In this document: positions 1-10,500 of the stretch, in pieces | Position numbering within the stretch: the first letter of the stretch is position 1 | Layout of the letters: each line of letters opens with the position of its first letter | NCBI GenBank assembly: GCA_949752745.1 | Contig: OX457026.1 | Coordinates: 71,427,091 to 71,491,090, forward strand | Reading direction: 5' to 3' | From: Protula sp. h YS-2021 | Lineage: Eukaryota; Annelida; Polychaeta; Sabellida; Serpulidae | DNA: 64,000 bases | Notes under the pieces: generated by a model | Told to the model about the DNA's origin: nothing | Databases searched by the model: none | What the model saw: only the letters and a program-made list of their open reading frames with translations | Made by a program: the position numbers and the translations under genes

Positions 1-457
1 GTTGGGTATAGAGAAATTTTTTATTTTTGCGCGTGAGTGCAAAATCTTACCTGGTTATTTTAAATACACTGACTGCTCATACAAAATATCAGCTTCAGTG
101 ATATTCTTGGTGAGGGGTGGGGAGGAGGAGGGATGCCGATTCACAGAGTAAGTATCAAATCTATGTTTTTTGCTAGAAAGGTTTCGAACTGGCGAAATAG
201 TTTCTTAGAAAGATTTCGGAAAATGCAAAAAAAAATTGTCTTGTCTGTAAAGGAAAAGCAAGCCAAAACAAGGCTAAAAGGTTTTTAAAAATCTACTCGA
301 AGGGAGAAAATGATTTTCTTTTTGGTCTCCATTTTGACAGACTTTCCGCATATTGTTTGATCTATGCTTGTTTGAAAATTTCTGAAACAAAACACCAAGT
401 CTTCAAAATTTCATTTCGTTTTAAATTTGTAAGTGAATTAACTGACTGAAAATTGAG
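1..457 (+). repeat. Dispersed repeat block A, copy 1
   Basis: This AT-rich block is near-identical to 2672-3184. Shared landmarks are the opening GTTGGGTATAGAG, a G-rich stretch GGGGTGGGGAGGAGGAGGG near 113-131, and the closing AACTGACTGAAAA. The window edge cuts into it, so its left end is unknown. It fuses directly with block B at about 455. No coding potential or terminal inverted repeat was seen. Confidence 0.8.
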
Positions 458-760
458 CAGTGTCTGAATTGAAAAACAAATACATCAAGAAATCATGACT
501 GTCATGATCAAATTTGCAGCATGTTTTGAAAATATGGAAAATCTTGTCAACACTTTACTTTACGCTTTTTGCCCTAAAGGCATCACTGTGGGGTCGTTGT
601 TGCGAAGACGATGAGTTTACTTATTCATGCTCAAAGTGACTCCGTTCGAACATTCCACAACAAGGGATGAAAGTCAAATTTGTATCGGCGCAGTTGCGAC
701 AACTAAAACGACTTCACTTAAGCGACCAGAAAGCGGCTCTGCAAAATATAATGCAGTAGG
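455..760 (+). repeat. Dispersed repeat block B, copy 1
   Basis: This block matches 1881-2232 along its length, opening with GAGCAGTGTCTGAATT and closing with GCAAAATATAATG. Copy 2 carries roughly 50 extra bases after the shared motif GAAAATATGGAAAATCTTG. It is non-coding and the family is not recognised. Confidence 0.8.
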
Positions 761-999
761 ATATCGGGAAGGGGTCATCCGGTAACGCAGGATATATATG
801 AAGTCCATTTCTATGAATATTTTTTCGACATATTTTTCAAAACTTAGGCCTCCTGAAATTCTCATTTTACATCCTGATTTAAGTCAAATTTTCGAATGAC
901 GTGTCATGGCTTTTATCCCCGGTGAGCGATAACGTGAGAAGGTTGTTTTTTATCACGATGCCGATGGTGCCGACGTCAGGCAATCCAAAGTCCACTTTT

Positions 1000-1250
1000 C
1001 GACGTCCATTCAACGTTTCACCAAGGACGTTGCTTAAAAATTGGATCAAACTGCGTTTTGTAGTTTTCAACATTACATCGAAGACGTTGCACAGACGTTG
1101 AGGTATGATTGCGATCAATCACCACTAAATTGCAGAGTTGATGTGTTATTGTCGACGTTGCAACCTCAAATCAAAGTTGCATGTTTTATTGTCGACGTTG
1201 CAAGCTCAAATCAACGTTGCATTGACGTTGGAATGTTCACTGGGATGCGT
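1000..1250. repeat. ACGTTG-rich degenerate repeat
   Basis: The hexamer ACGTTG and its complement CAACGT recur many times here, including two adjacent 40-bp units at about 1144-1223 that share TTATTGTCGACGTTGCAA. The block ends with AATGTTCACTGGGATG. A very similar ending, AATGTTTACTGGGATG, lies at 63833-63848 at the other end of the window, so both look like members of one dispersed family. The short reading frames here are by-products of the repeat. Confidence 0.6.
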
Positions 1251-1880
1251 GTCCAAAACAAATAAATAAATAAAAAGGCGAAGAAATAGAGTTGGTAATT
1301 TTGAAGCCAGGGGCTGATCGCGCGGCGTGCTAATTTTTTTTTTAAAAAGGCGTTATTTTTTATTCAGTATTAAAAATCACGGACACCATAGTAACCAGTT
1401 GGTACGTGAGTCCCCCCCCCCTTCCTGCCCCACCCGGCCCAATACTCGCCTCTCTCCCGCACACTCAACAGTAGCGCCTCTGGGACTGATCACTGCTTTG
1501 TAACTATCTGAATAAGTGTTTGAAACAAAATGTATCATACATCAGTATGTACACGCTATTCACTTAAGTGCATTAAACCTGACCAGAGAAATAATTTGAT
1601 CAAATTTGCTTAACAATACAAATGTTGTTTAAATATTTTTTTAAATTATTCTGTAATAATTCTTGTTGCATATCCGAGCATTTGTACAAGAGATTATTTT
1701 ATCTATTTAATCTAATTCGTACTTCTGATACATCTGCATTAGATTTTTTATTAATACCATCAATAAATTAAAACAAATAAAGCATACTGGTGTAATAAAG
1801 CGTTGTCTTTTCTTAAACTTAATAAAAAAATAGAAGAAAAAACATTTTGTTGTTTTCGCTAAATGATAACAAAATGCTTT

Positions 1881-2232
1881 GAGCAGTGTCTGAATTAAAA
1901 AACAAATATATCAAGAAACTATGACTGTCATGATCAAATATGCAGCATGTATTGAAAATATGGAAAATCTTGCCAACATTACCAGCAACACATCAGATAC
2001 GTTGTCGCAACGCCTTGTGGTTGGTAATAACTTTATATTTTTTGCCGTAAAGGCATCACTATGGGGTCGTTGTTGCGAAGACGGTGAGTTTTCCTAATCG
2101 GGCTCAAAGTGACGCCGTTCGAACATTCCACAACAAGGGATTAAAGTCAAATTTGTATCGTCGCAGTTGCGACAACTAAAACGACTTCACTTAAGCGACC
2201 AGAAAGCGGCGCTGCAAAATATAATGTAGTAG
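1881..2232 (+). repeat. Dispersed repeat block B, copy 2
   Basis: This is the second copy of block B (455-760), with small substitutions and one insertion. It lies upstream of block A copy 2, while in copy 1 the order is A then B, so the pair is rearranged or is part of a tandem arrangement. About 760-1880 and 2233-2671 show no gene. They hold AT-rich sequence and short homopolymers such as the C-run near 1411. Confidence 0.75.
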
Positions 2233-2671
2233 GTAGCGTATTTGAATATTTTTTCGTTTTTTCTCTATTTTTTTCAATTTTTAACTCACATTTCAAGCCA
2301 CATTTCTACTTTTTTGACTGTATTTAACACTTATCAAGTGAAAGATTTGCAAAGACTATATTGAAGTTGTACAGGGCCAATGTTTCGGACCTTTTTTCCT
2401 CGTTCGTGATGTCGTTACTACTCCTCTGATCGTACTGGCCTTAGGAGTCCCAAATTTACACATATATAGGACTTGATGTGAAGGGGGGCACCTTGCCTTT
2501 TGTTTTTACCCTTGTTTTTCGTGAAACAAAAAAAGAAAAAAAAGAAGTGTTTTATATCAATGCTATGCGTAAGGGATGAAGCAGCATTTGGGTACAAGCC
2601 TCAAGCGCTTGCTAACAGCCACACTGTGCATTATACAATTGACGTGTGCTTTATTTGTATAAGCCAAATAC

Positions 2672-3184
2672 GTTGGGTATAGAGAAATTTTATATTTTTG
2701 AGCTTGAGTGCAAATCTTACCTGGTTATTTTAAATACACTGACTGCTCATACAAAATATCAGCTTCAGTGATATTCTTGGTGAGGGGTGGGGAGGAGGAG
2801 GGATGCCGATTCACAGAGTAAGTATCAAATCTATGTTTTTTGCTAGAAAGGTTTCGAACTGGCGAAATAGTCTCTTAGAAAGATTTCAGAAAATGCCAAA
2901 GAAAAACATTGTCTTGTCTGTAAAGAACAGCAAGCCAAAACAATGCTAAAAGCTTTTTAAAAGTCTACTCGAAGGGAGAAAATGATTTTTAAAATATTAT
3001 TGTTGGCCAAGTGTTTAATATTTCGAAATAGGTTTTCTTTATAATTTTCGCCCTTTATATTTTGACAGACTTTTTGCATATTGTTTGATCTATGCTTGTT
3101 TGAGAACTTCTGGAACAAAACATCAAGTCTTCAAAATTTCATTGCATGTAAATTTGTAACTGAATTAACTGACTGAAAATCGAG
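2672..3184 (+). repeat. Dispersed repeat block A, copy 2
   Basis: This is the full second copy of block A (1-457), matching over nearly all of its length. An insertion of about 55-60 bases follows GGGAGAAAATGATTTT. Both copies are on the same strand. Confidence 0.8.
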
Positions 3185-6100
3185 AAAACTTAAACACAAA
3201 AAAAGACAAACCAAAAGGGCATATTTTCTCTCTAAATGAACATATAAATGTCTTAAACCGGCGTAATTTATTAATTTTCAGGTTTCTTTTACTTCGCAAA
3301 AGTTTCGAAATGCTTATCTCTACTTTTATATGGGTTTTCCTTCTGGTTTATTCCTTTCATACAATAGAAAAAATTACTGTAGCAGTTCGAAAAGTTCCAT
3401 CCCGCGAGACCCACAGAAGTGGGAAATATATTGTATTACGTCACTGCTGTAATGGGGCATTTCCTTTCGTCTTGAGTCAGAAAACACACACCATTTGAGA
3501 GGTGTGATGTCTTGTACTTCTATATTTTATGTTAAAAGTAAATAAATAATTTTGATAAATTTGGTTTGGTAAAAATTGAACCTCTGCCTGATAGTGGTGA
3601 GTTTGCACGTAGCGGTGACATGTCGATAGTCCCAGAAAGTGTGTCTCTCTTCAAACCCAAGAAGCTACAGCTCGAAGAAATTTCAACTGATTTAATTGCA
3701 TCTATTTCCTATGAGTTGTTACATGTCATTTCAGTCCATAGTTACCTCTTTTTACTTTAAGTTTTTCTCAGCTCACTGTGCCACCCATATCTGGACATGT
3801 GGTTCCGTCGAACACATGGGAGACGTTACTACATCATGCTGAGTTGACTAGAGAAGTGGCTAGCGTTTCTTGGCATCATGACATAGTTTTGTTTGGCGCA
3901 GGCCCCCTTTGGGACCTCTTCGGCTCCACTGTCGAACAATAAGGGCTCTCCATGGTCATCGAGAAATGGGTGCTATAATTCTAATGGGTCTAGTAACGGC
4001 TCGGTCCCTTTCAGGCCCACAGGCCCCTTCCCGTAAGGTTGGAGAATGGAGGATCATGACGCCTGTAATTACCAGGAGTGTTTGAAATTATGGTACACAA
4101 CAAATTTTCGGTGCTGTGATGACACTTATATTTGTTGAAAAAATATTGAATCTATGTAATAAGTGTTTGTTGTTACAGTTAATTCTGTGTTTGCTGGTAG
4201 CAATTACAATGATCTTATGTTCTTTCTGCTTGCATTTCAGACATGACAGAGGTCAATCTACAGTCAGTGTCGGGGGATCTTTTGTGCACGTACTGTTAGG
4301 GTATGACATTTAGAACACACATGTGTTATTATAGTACCGTTTGGTATATATGGTGGTTTGAAGGTATAGAATGTGCATTTAATATAGTTTATGCCTCACT
4401 GTATTTGTAACGTAAGATATCTAAAATATGTACAGAATACCGAGTAGCGCTCTTTGGCACAGTCTCTTTCCTTTTATGTTTGGCTGAGTGGAGAATGAGC
4501 GTTTGGCACGAGCAAAGATTGTTATAAACTGTTAACATGACGCATTTAGTAAAACGCTCGATTGGATCGCGGCGGTCATTTTGGGATTTAGCTGGATGTT
4601 ATCGTAACGAAAACGATGGTATAAGTTTGAGATCTTTTTGTAGGTTCTACGCCATTTAAAACTTTACTTATATGTTAAGTACACCGGATATCTTGTGAAA
4701 TAGATATCAAAATTTCAAGTTTCTATAGCATTGTGTAGAACGCACCGAAATTGTGCATGCGGCAATAATTTTGTGTTTGAAGATTCTTGTGTTACTAGAT
4801 TTTGAGACATGTAAAATGTTTGTGTTATCAGACACAAACTTGACATGTAATTTTCAAGCATTTAGAAATAAGATAAACCGTAAGTGGAATTGCCGTTTTG
4901 TAAATTGTTTGTTTGCAATTGTTCCAAAAGCATAACTTTTTCGTTTCTTTGCACCTTGTAACATATGTGTTTGGGTAGATATGTTCCTATCGGTTCTCGA
5001 TCAACGCGCGAAACACTCTGATTGGTTGAATTGTTGATGCCACGGCTGCTTGTTTCCAGCAAGTATATTAGGAGCACAGAATTTATACCGTTAGCAGTTG
5101 ATTTTTAGAAAGCGTTGAGGTCATATGTCAAGTGTGAGCCTAAATGGTGCAAAGTGAGCTGCCATTGTGGAGTTTCAATGGCGCACCCGAATGAAACGTT
5201 GGATCAGTTGTGTTGAGGATAAGTATGGAATGGTGAGGAGTCAAATTCGTACAACATCGGATTGAAAAAAAGAATATAACTGTAAGAATTGTTGTACAAT
5301 TGCAGATTTTCTTGAACTGTTGGAAGAATGAAGACAGAAACCGGGTGTGATTTTATTGCATTGGCCCTGCCTCCGTAGTAAAAATCAACCACACACAGCG
5401 TTAGGATCCACATATTTAGGTAAAGGCAACCTTAACACGCACCCATCCGCCGCATTCAATCCTGCATTCGGTTCGTGACAGGTGTAAATGGGCCCGTGGC
5501 TTGTCCATTTGCGACGGCACTTTAAACTGCGTAGAGTGCCGACATTTATTGATTGTAGCCGCGACCACTTTTAGAAGTAAGAACTTAGGGGACCCGACCA
5601 ATGAAGCAGGCCAGCTCAGTCATCTTACACCAAGTGTCATCACCGGTCCACGCAGACACTGGGACCAAATCTGAAACAGCTCAGAAAATATCAAAAAGGA
5701 CAAAGACAGCGGCCACCGGCTTTTCAGGGCCATCGCATGAATTGGCTGGAGCTCCGAGGAGTCTGGATAGTCCTAAACACGTTTTCAGATAAATAAAGGT
5801 TAAGAATGTCCTAGTTCTCCTGGAAAACTGACGGATGTGGCGTACCTGATAAGCAAGGAGGCACGCAACTTTCGAATCTGATGTCTCAAATCCTGCTATT
5901 TGCAGGAAGCCACAAGATCCAGGTTTCAGCCTGTCATTTAGCGGGGAAGCTCAATGAGTCAGTAGACCTAGAGTCCAGAGCTAGCTAAATCCTCGTTTGA
6001 TATTTAATACGACAGTTCCCATGGGGCACACCATCAATGATCTGTTTGCCAATGTATTGACAGCTCAACTTTGTCTCCCCATGCTGAGATCAAGGCGCAT

Positions 6101-6480
6101 AGGTGATCGATGCTCTAAATTTCCAATGGCAGAAGTGTGGGGCACTATATGCCTTTCCTCTGATAACTATCAAGTTACAAGCCATTTAGAAGGCAAGAGC
6201 TTCTCTAAACAGGTTGCTGAGAAGGAACGGGGAGCATAGGTCACGGGACGAAGAATTTGTTGAGTCGCATGTCAGTCGCAAAAGGTAATCACAATCATCA
6301 TAATCAGCGGAATCTCCTTTAGGGAGACCCGAGTGCTTGCGGAGCTTGCCAGCAATTCTTTAGCCTTCCTCCTTGTAGTATATTTGCTTTCAGATCTGCA
6401 AAGGAACTTAAATATCTACACGATCTCGAAAGCATACGTTATTAGCAACCCTGTATGACCAAACTATGTATCGTACTGAG
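3185..6480. other. Region without a recognised gene
   Basis: No gene family could be recognised here. The stretch 3566-3950 is the most protein-like. Open segments read through 3569-3757 and again after a possible acceptor (TTTTTCTCAG, about 3762-3771) to a stop near 3940. Short open frames at 5601-5792 and 5997-6239 have no recognisable domain. They may be exons of an unknown gene or remnants of a retroelement. Confidence 0.3.
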
Positions 6481-8990
6481 ATCCAAGATAAAAATGAGTT
6501 CAAATCAATTGAATTTCAAAGGGTTCAAGTAACGTTAAGTGGAAATAAAACACATTTTATAATTATATATAGAATTCCACCCTCGCCGAAAAATGCAATA
6601 CCAAAATCATTATTTTTACTAGAATTTACGGAGTTTTAGAAAAATCATGTTAATAGAGGATAAAATTGTATTTCTCGGTGATTTTAGCATTCATGTAGAA
6701 GACCACCAAGGTAACTCTGAAGCAAAACAATTTATCAAACTTCTTGAATCGTTCGATTTGAAACAACATATAGATGGTCCAACACATAGATGCGGACATA
6801 CTTTATATTTGTTAATAACTCGGTCTGACGACAAGATAGCTTCAAATTTTCATATAGCATCTGAAATATCGGATCATAGCGCAAATTTAGCAAATCCCAG
6901 TCTCCAAAAATCAAACAAAAAGAACGTAAAGTAATAACCTATCGAAAATGGAAACAAATACCAATTGAGACTTTCTGCTCTGATATTGAAAAGTCTCAGC
7001 TAATTTTAAACCAAAATGACAATGTTAATGAATTAGAGAACCAATATGAAAATGTGCTACGCGATCTAGTTGAAAAACATGCACCATTAAAAAGAAAACA
7101 AACCGCTGTAAGAACTGTCAACCCGTTGTTTTCGGATGAAATAACCAGTGCAAAAATTCATAGACGTACATTTGAGAAAAAACGAAGATACCAAAACCGT
7201 TGAAAATCGAAAAAAAATGAACAGTTAAAATTAAATGTTTTACGAACATTTGATAAATGCAAACAAAACCATTATAATAAGCAAATTACTGAGTGTGGCC
7301 AGGATCAGAAAAATCTTTATAGTGTCTTGGATAATGTCATGAAGAAACAAAAGCAAGTTATCTTACCGGAATGTGAATCAACGAGTGAATTAGTGGATAG
7401 GTTTAACTGTCATTTCATTGATAAAATTGAAAATATTATAAAAAATGGATGCTGAAACTGCGTATACACACAATGAACCCAGTCATTAAAAGGATAGTAC
7501 ATCTATCAGTAACATCTGGAATTTTCCCTCAAAGGCTAAATCTGGAATTGTAACAGTTGTGCTTAAGAAACCCCATCTGGATAAAAAGCAATTAAACATT
7601 ACAGACCAGTGAGTAATATACTATTCCTTTCAAAAATGATAAAAAGGCTGCAATCGATTAAATAAGCCATCATATGACAGAAAATGATATGCACGAGCCG
7701 TTTCAATCTGCGTGTAGAAAGAAATTTAGCACAGAAACGGCACTACTGTGCACAACAAATGACATTTTGATGGACATCGATCAACGCCGCGAGGTGATTC
7801 TAGTTTTACCAAATCTATCCGCTGCGTTTGACACTATAGATCACTACATTCTCTCTCAGCGATTTGAACATCGGTTGGCTTAAAAGATTATGCTCTCTCA
7901 AGGGTACAAAGCTATCATAGTGGTCGAATTCAACGTGTCAGTATAGGTGGTGTAATATCAGACTCCGTGACATTGGAATGCGGAGGTCCCCAAGGCTCAC
8001 TTATTGGGGCAGAGGATTAAAAGACCTATATTCCCTCCTTTGGTGACATCATCCGCAAGCACAAACTGCGCTTCAAGATCTATGTCGATGACACGCAACT
8101 CAAAATATCATTCAAAATAAAGGATAAAAATAATCTCACTCTGAGTATCAATTTGATTGGCGATTGTGTTGACGACATCAAGTCTTGGATGGCCGCAAAC
8201 ATGTTGAAGCTTAACGTTGATAAGACTGAAATTATGTTCATAATTACGCCCCACTACAGTAAAGAGATAGACGTAACCTCTGTTGTAATTGGAGGTGCTG
8301 AAGTCATACCACTCACCTCGGCGCAAAACATTGGGTGGTATTCGACAACACGCTAAGCTTCACTGCCCATATTTCATCGGTCTCCCGACAATGCCTATAC
8401 CACATTCGTAACATTGCAACAATACGCAAATACATAACCAAGGAAGCCTGTGAGAGCCTTGTTCACGGTTTGATTACGTCTAGGATTGGCTACTCAAATT
8501 TTATTATCGTTGGCATACCCAGATCTCAACTCTCACCTTTGCAACGCATACAGAACATGGCAGCAAAATTGATCTTTCTGAAGCGCTGTTATGACCATGT
8601 CACTCCTCTCATGGTTGAGCTCCATTGGTTATCAATTAAAGATCGTATTGATTTTAAAATTTTGGTATTCGTCCACAAGTATATCTTCGGCAATGCTTTT
8701 GGTTATATTCAAGAGCTAATTACACCCTACGTCACACCTTGTCATCAGAATCCTAACCTGCTTGTTGTACCGCATCATAAAACGGAACGTTACGGGGCGC
8801 GGGCATTTTCATGTATCGCCCCTAAACTGTGGAATGCACTACCAACAAGTTTTAGACCAGAATCAAATTTTAATATGTTTAAAAAGTTACTTAAAACTCA
8901 TTATTTCAAAGCTGTATATGATCTGTAGATATTTTAATTTTTTCAAGTTTGCTGCGATAGCTTTTTTCTCTAGAGTATTAACTTTTTAGT
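6480..8990 (+). mobile_element. Degraded non-LTR retrotransposon (CR1/L2-like LINE)
   Basis: Fragments of a LINE pol gene occur in the correct order on the + strand but in shifting frames. Part of an AP-endonuclease-like domain spans about 6500-6930 (GDFSIH, then SDH). A reverse transcriptase follows at about 7670-8330, with FSTETALL, LSAAFDTIDH (catalytic Asp), a degenerate GGPQGS turn and YVDDTQL in place of the usual YADD. The C-terminal region is open for 197 aa at 8335-8928. Frameshifts and stops, for example near 6935, 7201 and 7880, show that it is dead. The 5' end is missing and no ORF1 was seen. The LSAAFDTIDH type is usual for CR1/L2/Rex1 elements; the exact clade is inferred. Confidence 0.85.
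8335..8928 (+). pseudogene. C-terminal remnant of LINE reverse transcriptase
   Basis: This 197-codon open stretch encodes the region downstream of the reverse-transcriptase palm in CR1/L2-like elements. Typical signatures are the opening VFDNTLSFTAHIS, ITSRIGYSN, LQRIQNMAAKLI, LHWLSIKDRIDFKI, GARAFSCIAPKLWNALP and FKKLLKTHYF near the end. It is the longest intact piece of the element at 6480-8990 and overlaps the preceding pol fragment in another frame by about 20 nt, which shows a frameshift. It is not a host gene. Confidence 0.85.
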
Positions 8991-9118
8991 TCTAGTAAAT
9001 CGTTCTAGTAAATGCTTTAATCGTTTTTTTCCTGTGCTTTGTCTAGCATTCTAAATTTCCTTGTTTGTAACCTATCACTGAATACAGTTTAACTCGAGGA
9101 TATTGTCACGATAAATTT

Positions 9119-9196
9119 ATATAATAATAATAATTATAATTTTTATTATTATTATTATCATTGTTATTATTATTATTACTTATTTATTTATTTATA
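9119..9196. repeat. TTA/TAA microsatellite
   Basis: Runs of ATA, TTA and TATTTATT triplet-like units follow the retrotransposon remnant. The position suggests either the LINE 3' tail repeat or an independent microsatellite. Confidence 0.7.
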
Positions 9197-9289
9197 AGGG
9201 ATGGCCGAAAGCCTCATTAGGTATTAATTTTTTAATTTCGTTATAGGTGATCTAATCCTCTGCGTTTGTTTACCTGATACAATTAGAGC

Positions 9290-9372
9290 ATTCGCCAGTC
9301 CCTTGCTGAAATCGACGTTGAGACCTTGGGAATACCAGAATAACACTCTAACCAACTATGCTAGCCATCACC
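9290..9372 (-). mobile_element. Possible tRNA-derived SINE remnant
   Basis: Read on the minus strand, this segment contains TAGCATAGTTGGTTAGAGTG, which fits a tRNA A-box and D-arm. About 35 nt later comes a weaker B-box-like CGTCGATTTC. Spacing is about right for a tRNA head, but no acceptor stem closes, so it is not a functional tRNA gene. The flanks (8990-10500) hold no recognised gene. Confidence 0.4.
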
Positions 9373-10500
9373 CCAAGCCGTCGAACACATACTTTGATTA
9401 GTTGCTGTCTTGGCTCACAGATATCAACATCTTCCTCATAAGCGCATCCTGTGACTTGACCAATAGCTTCAATAGCTTCCTTCAACAATGCAGAGAGAAC
9501 AGCTCCGCCTGTCTCTGGGGGGAACACAATAGGCGTGCATCTTCGGTGCTAATAATTCAAAGGACCTTTTGCACATTTGGAAAAGGTAAATTCAACGAAT
9601 ATAATAAATATAAGATACTCTAATGTTTCCTTTTAACTCGCGCATAACATTTCACTTGTATTTTTAAGTGAAATAAAGAGAATATTTAAACTTGGTAAGG
9701 TTTGTGTATTCTCCTGCAGCATTCTGAAAGGACCTTCCGTCGTAAAAATGGTTACCAAGCGCGTATGAATTTCATAATAATAGTGAGTTTTTTTAAACGA
9801 TCCCTAAATTCAGGGTACCAAGCTGAAAAACAGCCTTTTTAAGCAAACGCAGACACCATCGTAAATTTCACCCTTTAACGTTCAGTGTCAAAGTAAATAA
9901 ATACACGTTTTTTCCCTACATTTTTAATTTATGACTGTGGGCGCATCTAGGACACATGGTGCAACAATTATATAATGACAAGTAGACAGGCACTCGCTTT
10001 GAATAGCGTGTTTGTTACTCTTGATCCCTTTTTTCGTTTAACGTTCGGAAATAGCCCCCTCCGTTCTGGGCAAACGCAGAGTACAATGTAAAAATTACAA
10101 AAGCAGGTGAGACAAATTAAAGCCAATGAAAGCATGTTGTAAGAAAGCAGTAAAATTCCAAAAAGTCAACACCTCTCTAAAGCTTGTTTATAGAAGCCGT
10201 AGAAACTAAGACTAACATCACCTGGTAAAATTACAAAAAAAAATCATACACAAGCATAAAAAAGCATTTTCCTTCGGTCTGGGCGAGCAAGAGCAAATAA
10301 GGTGATATAAGATGTATGTCGTTTTACTTTTGTACGAATGCGGCTTAGCAGCTTGTCACCTACAAGAACTGTGCATAATCATTTTCAAGCATTAGTCACG
10401 TGGTTAAAAACGTAAACACAAGTAAGAGAGAAAAGTTTTAATCGCATTAAAATAGTGTTATTGAGATGGATCTGTATATATATTTGAAAATGTGACAGTC

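Noticed and set aside
9290..9372. Functional tRNA gene
   Set aside because: Only A-box and weak B-box similarity is present; no cloverleaf closes.
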